From Archaeoglobus sp. UBA234 (GTDB lineage: Archaea; Halobacteriota; Archaeoglobi; Archaeoglobales; Archaeoglobaceae): a stretch of 64,000 bases of DNA. The notes under the pieces are model-generated. The model made no database searches, was not told the DNA's origin, and worked only from the letters and a program-made list of their open reading frames with translations. This document shows, piece by piece, positions 1 through 8,038 of the stretch (within the stretch, counting starts at the first letter, position 1; each line of letters opens with the position of its first letter). The position numbers and the translations under genes are program-made. The stretch covers positions 124,001 through 188,000 of the forward strand of contig DACH01000001.1 of NCBI GenBank assembly GCA_002494625.1, written 5' to 3'.

Positions 1-441
1 ACTCTCCGGACTGTACCTCTTTTCTTCTCAGAAGGATCGTTCCTTCAACCATTCCACCTTTTCTATAGATCTTAGCTGCTATATCTTTTGCATATCTTTT
101 TTCATCGAATCCGCCGTAGGTTATCACAAGAACCACCTTTCTACGCCTCATCTCTGTTTTTTTCAAAAATTCTGTAACTGGAGGACAGTTGAGTGTCCAC
201 TTGGGCATACCAAGAAAAATCAAATCCGATTCAGGCACAGGAATTGAGACTTTCACAGATAACCCGGGAAAAAATGAGAGAAAAAGCCAGACGAGATATG
301 GATAGTTTCTTAAAGGCTTTATTTCCTTCAGATTTGGCTCATAACCTTTTTCTTTCAGAAAATCAAATATAAAATAAAAAACCCTTCTCGTATTTCCAGT
401 CCAAGAAAAATATATCAGATCTATTTTTCTGCTTTCAGCAC
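1..441 (-). CDS. Flavodoxin-like protein, partial, with apparent 5' frameshift
   Basis: The minus strand from about 421 down to base 1 is one open frame that begins IDLIYFSWTGNTRRV, the FMN phosphate-binding loop of flavodoxins; it runs off the window. The frame has no ATG, GTG or TTG between its upstream in-frame stop and this conserved start. A GTG at 441-439 overlaps the stop of the upstream zinc-ribbon gene (TAGTG), but it reads only six codons to a TAG. One extra A in the five-A run (plus-strand T run 424-428) would join it to the flavodoxin frame as MLKAEKIDLIYF. So either the run is one base short (sequencing or mutation) or translation begins at an unusual codon. A flavodoxin fold protein would carry electrons or bind FMN; the specific partner is unknown. 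Confidence 0.6.
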
Positions 442-626
442 TAAAAGTCGTAAATCTCCACTCCCCCTGCCTTCAGAACCTTAACAACACCCCTATGATG
501 ACAGTCTTCGCATTCAACCTCCATGATTGCTCTGTCCTCTGTTTCCTGCTTTTTCAGTATTCTACTCCTGTGCTTTTTACCATCATCACAAATCGGACAG
601 TCGATCATGTAGTAATCTATCTCCAC
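441..626 (-). CDS. Small zinc-ribbon protein (61 aa)
   Basis: This 61-residue protein has CPIC near residue 10 and CEDC near residue 39, spaced as the two knuckles of a zinc ribbon. It lies 11 bases after serS on the same strand and its stop overlaps the putative start of the flavodoxin-like gene, so it belongs to the serS transcript. Small archaeal zinc ribbons of this kind are often near translation genes, but I do not recognise a named family. A nucleic-acid or tRNA-related role is inference from context only. Confidence 0.7.
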   Translation of the reverse strand: MEIDYYMIDCPICDDGKKHRSRILKKQETEDRAIMEVECEDCHHRGVVKVLKAGGVEIYDF

Positions 627-637
627 AAAATCACCCC

Positions 638-2011
638 CTACTCACCTCCTGACTCCCTCTTCCTTGGTATCAAGTACTCTTTTGGTGCTGATTTAATCGG
701 CTCAAGGTACCTCCTCAATACCTTTGGTATTTTAACAGCCCCATCTTCTTCCTGGAAGTTCTCAACTATCGCAGTAATTGCCCTCGTGGTTGCTACTGCG
801 GTTGAGTTCAGAGTGTGAACAAAACCTTTTGTTGGTTTTCCCCTTTCCTCAGCATACCGTATATTCAGCCTGTAGCTCTGCCAGTCCGTGCAGTTGGAGC
901 ATGAGACCATCTCCCTGTACTTCCCCTGAGCTGGCATCCAGGCTTCAAGGTCATATTTTTTGGCTGCAACAATCCCTATATCACCTGTACAGATGTTCAC
1001 TATTCTGTAAGGAATTCCAAGACCCTGCCAGAGATATTCAACATTCTCAAGCAGCCTTTCATGCCAGCTCCAAGATTCCTCAGGAAGGCAAAAGATGAAC
1101 TGTTCAACCTTGTTGAACTGGTGGACACGAAATATACCCTTGGTATCCTTTCCATGTGCCCCAGCTTCCTTTCTGAAGCATGGACTTACCCCGGCATAGA
1201 GAAGAGGAAGTTCATCTTCTTCAAGCACTTCATCCATGTGCATCGCTGCAATCGGATGTTCTGATGTGGCAATCAGGTAAAGATCTTCATCCTCGATCTT
1301 GTAAATCACTTCTTCAAAGTCTTCAAAGGCTGTTACTCCCGAGTAGGCTCTTCTTTTCATCATGTATGGAGGGGAGACGATTTTAAAACCTCTGTCCGAG
1401 AGATAGTCAAGAGCATAAACAGTAATGGCAAAATCGAGCCAGAGAAGATCATCAATCAGATAGTAAAACCTGGAACCAGATACCTTTGCTGCCCTCTCTA
1501 CATCTGTCCAGCCCGACATCTCGGTAGCATCCGCATGAGGAACTGGTGGTCTGTCTGTAAGCTGATAGTCAGACATTCCACGGGTTTGAACCTTGAATTC
1601 ATCTTCGAACTTCACATAGACTTTTGGTTTTCCCCAGAACTTCACAGGAACATTCTCAGTATCATCCTTTCCCACAGGCACACCGCTATGAAGGATGTTC
1701 GGGATGGACATGAGAGTTGTGTTGAGCTCTTCTTCCAGCTCTTTAAGACTTTTTTCTGCTTCTTTAACCTTTTCTGAAATCCTTTTTGCTTCTTCAAGAG
1801 CTTTTTCCCTTTCCTCCCCTTTCAGTTTTTTTATCTCTCTCGATATCTTGTTTCTCTCATGTCTGAGTTGGTCGAGTTCGTACCTCTTCTCCCTCCATGT
1901 CCTGTCAAGTTTAATTGCTCTCTCTACTATCCCAATATCTCCATTTCTCCTTCTCTGTGACTCGATAAGTATTTCAGGATTTTCTCTCAGTGATTTCAAT
2001 ATGCTCCACAT
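638..2011 (-). CDS. serS: Seryl-tRNA synthetase (class II, common type)
   Basis: Charges tRNA-Ser with serine in the cytoplasm. The 457 residues have the family layout: an N-terminal antiparallel coiled-coil tRNA arm (about residues 35-100, rich in K/E heptads), the TSEHP element at 249-253, class II motif 2 around FRKEAGAHGKDTKGIFRVHQ (279-298) and motif 3 containing TRAITAIVENFQ near the C-terminus. This is the common SerRS, not the rare methanogen-type enzyme. The ATG start is preceded by a GGAGG site and the N-terminus resembles the usual xxLRENPE opening. It heads a transcript with the zinc-ribbon and flavodoxin-like genes. Confidence 0.96.
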   Translation of the reverse strand: MWSILKSLRENPEILIESQRRRNGDIGIVERAIKLDRTWREKRYELDQLRHERNKISREIKKLKGEEREKALEEAKRISEKVKEAEKSLKELEEELNTTLMSIPNILHSGVPVGKDDTENVPVKFWGKPKVYVKFEDEFKVQTRGMSDYQLTDRPPVPHADATEMSGWTDVERAAKVSGSRFYYLIDDLLWLDFAITVYALDYLSDRGFKIVSPPYMMKRRAYSGVTAFEDFEEVIYKIEDEDLYLIATSEHPIAAMHMDEVLEEDELPLLYAGVSPCFRKEAGAHGKDTKGIFRVHQFNKVEQFIFCLPEESWSWHERLLENVEYLWQGLGIPYRIVNICTGDIGIVAAKKYDLEAWMPAQGKYREMVSCSNCTDWQSYRLNIRYAEERGKPTKGFVHTLNSTAVATTRAITAIVENFQEEDGAVKIPKVLRRYLEPIKSAPKEYLIPRKRESGGE

Positions 2012-2123
2012 AGAATTCCTCCCGAACCTCCTTTTTGTTTAAAGTTAAAAAATCTTACTTAACTGTCTTCTTAATTGAAAATGATGACTCAAAATGATAC
2101 CCTGATTGCAAGCAGATACATCC

Positions 2124-2774
2124 TCAGAGCAGACCCTCAAGCCTGCCAACCAGAGTGCCGTCAAGCATTACTGCATTGAAATCCCCAAGATTCCTGTACC
2201 TCCTCAGGATTCTTTTCTCCATGTTTAGAGCTACAGAGGGGCAGAGTTCATTAAAAGCTGGCATCACCACCACCTTCCTTTCATCCCACTTACCCTCAAG
2301 CCAGACTCTTCGCTTTGTTCCTCCGATTTCATCTTTTATGTAAACAGCAGGATGGATGTGAGCAAAAACTATGTATTTGGACTGCAGAACATCCTCCGAT
2401 GGTTTTGCATGACCATGAAAGAAACCTATTTTATCCATAACAAAGCCCGATGAGGGTTCCATCCTTACCACATCCAGACCCCCATCATGGTTACCTCTCA
2501 CCAGAATTATATTTTCTTCATCAATTCCCTGATCGAGAATTCTCTCTTTCAGTATCTCAACCTCTTTTTTCTCTCTGTTTCTCAACCCTATATCGTGCTT
2601 TGCATCACCAAGGATTAAAACTCCATCAAAACCTATAGCAAGCAGGCTGGAAACCGAGTTTATAACACTCTCGTCTGGAAAATCAACTATCCCGAGATGC
2701 AGATCTGCAATTACCAGCCATCTTTCCCTTCCTCCAAGAACAAGAGCAGGTTTATCGGGTATAGGTCTCAGCAT
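2124..2774 (-). CDS. ICC-like metallophosphoesterase (COG1407 type)
   Basis: Predicted dinuclear-metal phosphoesterase of 216 residues. The ordered metal-binding motifs of the calcineurin-like fold are all present: DLHLG (24-28), GDAKHD (about 57-62), GNHDGG (about 95) and late HGHA and HIHPA histidines. The family is archaeal ICC-like phosphoesterase COG1407, whose substrate is not established; some relatives sit next to helicase and ligase genes. Here it stands between serS and a DUF2240 gene, which gives no hint. A TATA-like AAATATAAAAG lies about 30 bases upstream. Confidence 0.85.
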   Translation of the reverse strand: MLRPIPDKPALVLGGRERWLVIADLHLGIVDFPDESVINSVSSLLAIGFDGVLILGDAKHDIGLRNREKKEVEILKERILDQGIDEENIILVRGNHDGGLDVVRMEPSSGFVMDKIGFFHGHAKPSEDVLQSKYIVFAHIHPAVYIKDEIGGTKRRVWLEGKWDERKVVVMPAFNELCPSVALNMEKRILRRYRNLGDFNAVMLDGTLVGRLEGLL

Positions 2775-2889
2775 TTTCAGATATTTTTTCCTCTACAACT
2801 TTTATATTTTGTTCTCAGGAGGCGTTACTTAGTGGCAAAGTGCAAAAATAAACTTCACCAACAGTCAAATTCCGAAAATTCTTAAAAAA

Positions 2890-3351
2890 CTATAAAAAAA
2901 CCTCATCCCATAATCTTTCAATGAAAGGAAGGATATCTATACCAGTTTCCTTTGCATAGAGTAGTGCAACAACCTCGGCAGAAAGAAGAGCTGAGAATGA
3001 TTCCTGCTTCTTGTTAATTGCGGATACTACATCCTGTCTATCAACTCCAGTTTTTTCGGAGATCATCTCAACAAGTTCGTCAAAAATGCTGAAGGAGAAT
3101 ATTTTCTTTATGTCAGGCTTGAAATCCACAGGAATATCAATAGTCTTAAGATCGAAGGTGGGTTCAAGCTTTCCCTCTGAAAAAGTGAGAAGACCATTCT
3201 TTATTGCCTCTTCCACAACTCTTTTGCTCAGACTGTGAGAGAACCACTTGAAGTCAAAGGATAGGATGTAGGTGAGATCAGACTTGGTCATCTTCCTTTT
3301 TCCCCTGCTCTTGAATGCTGCTGCAATTGTCTGAGCGAGCATGCAATTCAT
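2890..3351 (-). CDS. DUF2240 family archaeal protein
   Basis: 153 residues, mostly predicted helical, with a basic N-terminal half (KSRGKRKMTKSDLTYILSFD) that looks like a winged-helix segment (residues about 15-60) and an acidic helical C-terminal half containing ISEKTGVDRQDVVSAINKKQ. This matches my recollection of DUF2240, an uncharacterised archaeal family with an HTH-like N-terminus. No catalytic motif is visible. It lies alone between two same-strand genes with short gaps. Function unknown; nucleic-acid binding is inference. Confidence 0.65.
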   Translation of the reverse strand: MNCMLAQTIAAAFKSRGKRKMTKSDLTYILSFDFKWFSHSLSKRVVEEAIKNGLLTFSEGKLEPTFDLKTIDIPVDFKPDIKKIFSFSIFDELVEMISEKTGVDRQDVVSAINKKQESFSALLSAEVVALLYAKETGIDILPFIERLWDEVFL

Positions 3352-3401
3352 TCTAAAAAAGGGTTAAAAAAGTGTTTCGGAGGTTTCAGCAAAGGTCTTA
3401 A

Positions 3402-4184
3402 CTAACCAATCGTCATTTTAAGTTCTTCATAGTCGATTTTACCTGCTCTTTTTGGAATTTTAATATAGAATGTAAGCTCCCCCTCTGGTGGTATCTTACC
3501 GGGATAGGAGAATATCAGATTTATTGATTTACCTGGTTCAATACTGAGTATTCTACCGAAAAGGAAGTTCTCACTCGCAAGTTCATAGGTTTTTTCACCC
3601 TCAAAAACAACTTTCTCAAATATTATCGTGAGATTATCTTCTCCGTTATTCTTAATATTGAAAAAGAGTAATGTACCCGGTTCTACTTTTTCAAAGCTGT
3701 ATTTCACGGAAGGAGAGTGATGATGAGATGGGTCATTATGTACATATTCAATTTTTCCTCTGCTTTCATTGGAGGTCTGATTAAAAACGAGCTTTTCATA
3801 ACGGAATACTTTAAGATTTATCCAGTTTAAAGTCCCTCTTTTCATTTCCCAGGTGAGTATTATTGATCTGTCATTGTATTCGAGATCGTAAACAAGAAAA
3901 TCCGATGTTTCCGTAGAGACATACGAGGGAAAAGAGTTTACAATGCCCTCTTCAAAACCAGTATAGGATATTTCAAAACCCTTATCAGATATAACAACAA
4001 CCGGTTTGAACTTTTTCTCTGGAGTTTTCGATAAACCATCTCCCTTTTCCTCAGGAGTTTCTTCAGTTACTTTTTCTTCTTCAAAAATCTGCTGATTCAG
4101 ATTATTTTTAAGGTAAGGGAACAAGAAGTAAGCTGAAACAAAAATTATTGTCAGTAAAACAACAATTATCCACAGTCTGCTCAT
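3402..4184 (-). CDS. Membrane-anchored hypothetical protein
   Basis: 260 residues. The N-terminus has one hydrophobic segment (about residues 4-24, WIIVVLLTIIFVSAYFLF) and no lipobox, so it is an anchored extracytoplasmic protein. A charged linker rich in E, K, P and T (30-60) leads to a beta-rich domain with many aromatic and hydroxyl residues, ending in a segment of the type seen in archaeal surface proteins (PGKIPPEGELTFYIKIP). No enzyme motif is seen and I do not recognise the family. It is divergent from nep1. Confidence 0.6.
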   Translation of the reverse strand: MSRLWIIVVLLTIIFVSAYFLFPYLKNNLNQQIFEEEKVTEETPEEKGDGLSKTPEKKFKPVVVISDKGFEISYTGFEEGIVNSFPSYVSTETSDFLVYDLEYNDRSIILTWEMKRGTLNWINLKVFRYEKLVFNQTSNESRGKIEYVHNDPSHHHSPSVKYSFEKVEPGTLLFFNIKNNGEDNLTIIFEKVVFEGEKTYELASENFLFGRILSIEPGKSINLIFSYPGKIPPEGELTFYIKIPKRAGKIDYEELKMTIG

Positions 4185-4287
4185 CCAATTTTTTTAGGTT
4201 TGATACCTATTTTAAAATTGTTGAATTCTATGATGATGACAGGCATGTTCGAAACCCTTATTCACATGGGATTCCTAATTCCACAGG

Positions 4288-4986
4288 ATGAAGTACAACC
4301 CATGCTTTGTTTTCTTGGAAGCATCAATTGAAACCATACCGAAGGAACTCAGAGGCCATCCCATAATCATAAAAGAATGCAGAAAAAGAAAGAAAAAGGT
4401 GGAAGAAATTCTTCTTGATGATTCCAAACACCACAGCATAATGAGAAACCTCAAAAACCACAGAAAAAGGGGTAGACCGGATATTATCCATATGTGCCTG
4501 CTCTCAGTCCTGGACTCAAAAATCGGTAAAAGCTCAAAAATCTTCGTTCATACAATTTCAGGTAAGATTATAGAGTTTTCCAGCAATGTAAGGTTGCCAA
4601 GAAATTACAACAGATTCATAGGGTTAATGGAAAAGCTACTCTCGGATGGGAAAATTGTATCCAATGAGACTCTAATCGAAATCAGAGATATGAACCTGAG
4701 TGAACTGCTCATGAGATATTCAGACAGGAGATTCTATCTTCTGTCTGAAGATGGTAAAACTGGAGAGCCTGAGTTTGATGAGAATCCATTAATAATGATC
4801 GGAGCATTTCCCCATGGCGATTTCAACAATGAGACGAAAAGAGACATCGAAAAATTCAATCCACAGAAAATTTCAATTGGTGATGAGAGTTACACAAGCC
4901 TTTATGTCACTTCCAGAGTGATATGCTCCCTCGAAAGGAGGCTCGAGAGGGTAACAGGTAAATCGCTCCAAAAAATGGAGAGATAA
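4288..4986 (+). CDS. nep1: Nep1-type rRNA pseudouridine N1-methyltransferase
   Basis: Ribosome-biogenesis SPOUT methyltransferase that N1-methylates a pseudouridine in helix 35 of 16S rRNA. Diagnostic motifs are LLDDSKHH (about 41-48), KRGRPDIIHMCLL (about 59-71), and RLPRNYNRFIGLMEKLL (about 101-117), the last being the RNA-binding loop of Emg1/Nep1. Length 232 fits the archaeal enzymes. It ends three bases before thiL, so the two are cotranscribed. A second ATG-initiated frame just upstream (from about 4232) is only about 31 codons and overlaps this start; I did not call it. Confidence 0.88.
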   Translation: MKYNPCFVFLEASIETIPKELRGHPIIIKECRKRKKKVEEILLDDSKHHSIMRNLKNHRKRGRPDIIHMCLLSVLDSKIGKSSKIFVHTISGKIIEFSSNVRLPRNYNRFIGLMEKLLSDGKIVSNETLIEIRDMNLSELLMRYSDRRFYLLSEDGKTGEPEFDENPLIMIGAFPHGDFNNETKRDIEKFNPQKISIGDESYTSLYVTSRVICSLERRLERVTGKSLQKMER

Positions 4987-4988
4987 AC

Positions 4989-5903
4989 ATGAGCAGAATG
5001 AAAGAGTTCAGGTTTATTGAAATTGCAAGTAGAATCTTTGAGAGAAGAAAGAGGGAGGTTATTGCCGGGGCAGGTGACGATGATTGCGCAGTAATAAAGA
5101 TTGGAGACCAATATCTGATTCTAACAACAGACAATCTTCACGAGAAGGCTGATTTCCCTGAAAGCATGTCTCCTTACGAAATGGGACACATGGCAGTGGC
5201 TGTAAATTTCAGTGATCTGGCAGGAACAGGTGCAAAACCCGAGTATTTCCTCTTTGACATAACCATAAGAGAGGGGATAGACGAGGGTTTCTTTGTTCAA
5301 ATTCTAAAAGGAATAGAGGACTTAGCAAAGAAATACGATGCTGAAGTTGTCGGAGGAGATATTGACTTCGGAGATGAGCTATACATAACTGGCTTTGCTG
5401 CTGGAATTGCGAGAAAACCCGCGTTACAATCTGGAGCAAGAACTGGAGACAGGGTTTACATCACAGGAGTTACTGGAAAGGCTGAATTAAGCCTTGAACA
5501 GTTGTTTTCCGGAAAGAAAAGGGAAGAAATTCCATTTATTTCCTCTCTTTTTACACCGGAACCAAAAATCTGGGAGGGAATTGAAATTTCTGAATATGCT
5601 TCTGCAATGACAGACATAAGTGACAGCTTAGCAATTTCACTGCACAATATTTCGAGAAAAAGCGGAGTAAAAATAGTCCTAAAAGAGGAATACTTTCCAC
5701 TCACAGAGCTCACAGAACTCGTAAGCTATGGTAGAGCTCTGGAGCTTTTCCTCTATGGAGGGGGGGATTTTGAGCTCGTATTTACATCAGAGGAGAGCGA
5801 TAGAGGCATCATGATCGGCGAGGTTATGGATGGTTCCGGTGTGTTTATCGAAAAAAGGAGTGGAATTGAGGAGGTAGATTTCAGAGGGTATAGCCACTTT
5901 TAA
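4989..5903 (+). CDS. thiL: Thiamine-monophosphate kinase
   Basis: Phosphorylates thiamine monophosphate to the cofactor thiamine diphosphate, the form used by the por and ior enzymes in this window. The 304 residues show the PurM/ThiL fold signatures: GAGDDDCAVIKIGD near residue 24, LTTDNLHEKADFP near 41, and the Asp-rich GGDIDFGDELYITG near 118. Later glycine-rich motifs YGGGDFELVFT also fit. The start follows nep1 by two bases, which suggests translational coupling. It converges with pyrH. Confidence 0.93.
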   Translation: MSRMKEFRFIEIASRIFERRKREVIAGAGDDDCAVIKIGDQYLILTTDNLHEKADFPESMSPYEMGHMAVAVNFSDLAGTGAKPEYFLFDITIREGIDEGFFVQILKGIEDLAKKYDAEVVGGDIDFGDELYITGFAAGIARKPALQSGARTGDRVYITGVTGKAELSLEQLFSGKKREEIPFISSLFTPEPKIWEGIEISEYASAMTDISDSLAISLHNISRKSGVKIVLKEEYFPLTELTELVSYGRALELFLYGGGDFELVFTSEESDRGIMIGEVMDGSGVFIEKRSGIEEVDFRGYSHF

Positions 5904-5918
5904 AAACACCGCATTCAT

Positions 5919-6590
5919 CTATCCAAAAACCACAGTACCTATTTCTTCACCTCTGACAGCCCGCTCAATGTTCTCAGGTGTTCCAAGGAAGATGACAGTC
6001 TTGATTTTGCTTCTTTCGATTATTTTGGCAGCAAGAAGGTCAAGAACATTACTGACTCCCGCTGAAGTTTCCTTTCCTGAAACTATATCAACGAGTTGTT
6101 TGAAGGTAAGTTTATCATACTTTATCGCATCTCTGCTCTTTTTTGGATCATCTGAGTAAACTCCATCAACCGAGGTTGCGTTAAGAAGAATGTCTGCTCC
6201 AGCAAACTCTGCGAGAAGAGCTGAGGTTGCATCTGTTGTATGTCCAGGAAATGTCCCACCCATGACAACGACATCATGATTGCATGATAGTTCCAGAGCA
6301 GATTTAAAGTCATGAGGAATGAACTTTGGAGCTTTTTTTATCGCTCCAGCAAGGAGCATTGCATTAAGCCTCGTAACCTCTATCCCCATGTAGTCACAAT
6401 ATGTCTCATCCGCCCCAAGTTCTCTCGCAGCATTGATGTACTCTCTTGCAATCCTCCCGCCTCCTACGACCACAAATACCCTGTGGTTTTCAGATATTCT
6501 TTCAATAACCTCTGCAAACTCTCTGACCCTTTCAGCGTTAAAACCTTCTCCCATCAGAACAGAGCCTCCGAGAGAGAGAACGACTATCAT
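5919..6590 (-). CDS. pyrH: Uridylate kinase (UMP kinase)
   Basis: Makes UDP from UMP and ATP. An amino-acid-kinase fold enzyme of 223 residues: LGGSVL (7-12) and VVGGGRIAREYI (41-52) for the phosphate site, GGTFPGHTTDA for UMP, and LLNATSVDGVY near 140 for the nucleotide base, as in archaeal PyrH. The ATG start is 22 bases from a BRE/TATA element, so the message has little or no leader. It is transcribed away from the inverted repeats at 6631-6714 and converges on thiL. Confidence 0.93.
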   Translation of the reverse strand: MIVVLSLGGSVLMGEGFNAERVREFAEVIERISENHRVFVVVGGGRIAREYINAARELGADETYCDYMGIEVTRLNAMLLAGAIKKAPKFIPHDFKSALELSCNHDVVVMGGTFPGHTTDATSALLAEFAGADILLNATSVDGVYSDDPKKSRDAIKYDKLTFKQLVDIVSGKETSAGVSNVLDLLAAKIIERSKIKTVIFLGTPENIERAVRGEEIGTVVFG

Positions 6591-6611
6591 CCCAACTTCG
6601 TCTCCCGGAGT

Positions 6612-6627
6612 AATTAAAATACTTTCG
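6612..6627 (-). promoter_or_regulatory. BRE/TATA box of pyrH
   Basis: On the minus strand the sequence reads CGAAAGTATTTTAATT, a purine-rich BRE followed by an AT-rich TATA box, ending about 22 bases before the pyrH ATG. This is the expected archaeal spacing for a short-leader transcript. Confidence 0.55.
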
Positions 6628-6630
6628 ATT

Positions 6631-6666
6631 AATCTTCAAAATAGTCTGCGACTCATTTTGAAGATT
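6631..6666. repeat. Long perfect inverted repeat (hairpin) between pyrH and a divergent unknown gene
   Basis: AATCTTCAAAAT (6631-6642) is repeated in perfect inversion as ATTTTGAAGATT (6655-6666). The loop itself pairs again (AGTC 6643-6646 with GACT 6650-6653 around TGC), leaving one bulged C. It lies just behind the pyrH BRE and before the promoter of the 158-residue protein. It may be a protein-binding site, or a structured RNA end; its position outside both predicted transcripts favours an operator. Confidence 0.7.
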
Positions 6667-6685
6667 TGTTCAATCAACCACAACA

Positions 6686-6714
6686 CTTTTATATCATAAT
6701 TTATCATGATAAAT
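6686..6714 (+). promoter_or_regulatory. TATA box with overlapping 16-bp palindromic operator
   Basis: A TATA box (CTTTTATATC, about 6686-6695) is followed at once by ATTTATCATGATAAAT (6699-6714), a perfect 16-base palindrome. That places the palindrome across the expected transcription start of the gene at 6728. A dimeric regulator bound there would block initiation, so this is a strong candidate repressor site. Confidence 0.6.
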
Positions 6715-6727
6715 CAAAGTTTATGGG

Positions 6728-7204
6728 GTGGTAAAATCGTACCAGATAGTCTTTGATAATATAAAGGAGATCAAACCAGCAGAGATACTTGCCAGAAGTC
6801 TCTACAGGAGTGGAATGGAGTTTAGAATTGATATAAAGAGTCTTTTCGATAAAACTCTTCTCAAACTGAGGGTTAAGGGAGAAGGGAACGGAATAAGATT
6901 TAAAAAGATTCTCGTGCTGAATGGTGGTAAGTTCTTCCATTTCAGCGATGATGTTGCTGTAATCGCCAACTACCCAAAAAAGGTGTTCTACAATACCGGA
7001 GAGAACATATGGTGTCTAAATGCGACAAAAATATCCCAGAAATTTAACTGCAGTGAAGAATATCCACTTATCGGAGCAATTGCAAGAACAGGTATCACAA
7101 CTTTAAGTTCAATCATACTGGAAATATATCGAAATTATGATAAAATGGACGCTCATAAAAGAGCTCTGGCTGCCAAAAGAGGTTTTGAAAGTATCAAAAT
7201 CTAA
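6728..7204 (+). CDS. Unrecognised 158-residue protein
   Basis: I do not recognise a family. The start is a GTG. The product is basic, with an alternating beta/alpha pattern in the first 100 residues (KLRVKGEGNGIRFKKILVL, then a stretch with FHFSDDVAVIANYP) and a helical, positively charged tail (YDKMDAHKRALAAKRGFESIKI). There is no signal peptide or membrane segment, and cysteines occur only in isolation. It sits between pyrH and nadK behind a promoter with a perfect palindrome, which suggests tight control. The function is unknown; autoregulation is a guess. Confidence 0.6.
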   Translation: MVKSYQIVFDNIKEIKPAEILARSLYRSGMEFRIDIKSLFDKTLLKLRVKGEGNGIRFKKILVLNGGKFFHFSDDVAVIANYPKKVFYNTGENIWCLNATKISQKFNCSEEYPLIGAIARTGITTLSSIILEIYRNYDKMDAHKRALAAKRGFESIKI

Positions 7205-7222
7205 ATAACACCTGAATAATAC

Positions 7223-8008
7223 TTATCTTATTTTCCTGAGTTTTTCTGCAATTTTCCCTATTCTGTTAAAACTGCACTGGAAAAAGACAGCCGGATATGG
7301 AGATTCACGAATTTCAATATTATCTCCGGGAAACACCTTTACACTTCTCTGCCCATCTGAAATTGCAAGAGCTTCTCTTTCCGGATGTAACTCAACATTG
7401 ATCACACAATCTCTGCGGACGATCCAGGGCTTCCAGCCAAGCTTAAAGGGAGCTATGGGTGTGATCAGGATAGAAGGAAGATAAGGATCAACTACCGGAC
7501 CTCCTGTTGAAAGTGCATAGGCTGTTGAACCAAGGGGTGTAGAGAAAAGCATTCCATCAGCTCTCATATCTTCAATTTCCGCTCCATCAACGAGAACCTT
7601 CAATCCGATTAGTCTTGCTGGTTTAGAGCTTAAAATTGCTATCTCGTTCAGGGCTGTATGTATCCTTTCACTATTTACAAAGCAATCAATCCTCATGAAC
7701 TCCTCTACTCTATAGTCACCATTCAAAACCTTCTCCAGTTCTTCTTTAAAATTCTCGGGTTCTGCATGAGTCAGAATACCGATTTTTCCTCGGTTTATGC
7801 CAAAGATAGGTGGAGATTTTTTCAAACCCTGAAGAATTTGAAGTATTGTTCCATCTCCTCCAACACTCACTATGAAATCGTACTCCCCAAGTTCAGGAGA
7901 AGGGAGGTGAAAAAGTTCCACCTCAATACCTCTCTCCTCAAGAAAACTCGCTACCTCCCTTGCAAGTCCGATAGAGCCGTGCTTGTAAACAACCCCTGCC
8001 CTTTTCAT
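7223..8008 (-). CDS. nadK: NAD kinase
   Basis: Phosphorylates NAD to NADP. Signatures: GGDGT (residues 50-54 from the chosen start), GINRGKIGILT for the diphosphate loop, and a Gly/Thr-rich motif ADGMLFSTPLGSTAYALSTG for NAD. The ATG at 8008 is preferred over a TTG nine bases upstream because the family begins close to this point. It lies 30 bases after the IMPase/FBPase gene on the same strand, the pairing I recall from Archaeoglobus fulgidus (AF2372-AF2373). Confidence 0.93.
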   Translation of the reverse strand: MKRAGVVYKHGSIGLAREVASFLEERGIEVELFHLPSPELGEYDFIVSVGGDGTILQILQGLKKSPPIFGINRGKIGILTHAEPENFKEELEKVLNGDYRVEEFMRIDCFVNSERIHTALNEIAILSSKPARLIGLKVLVDGAEIEDMRADGMLFSTPLGSTAYALSTGGPVVDPYLPSILITPIAPFKLGWKPWIVRRDCVINVELHPEREALAISDGQRSVKVFPGDNIEIRESPYPAVFFQCSFNRIGKIAEKLRKIR

Positions 8009-8038
8009 TTTGATCAACCTTTTACCACATGCTCCTTC

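Noticed and set aside
4232..4327. Short ATG frame (about 31 codons) overlapping the nep1 start
   Set aside because: No Shine-Dalgarno, overlaps a conserved start, and no similarity pattern.
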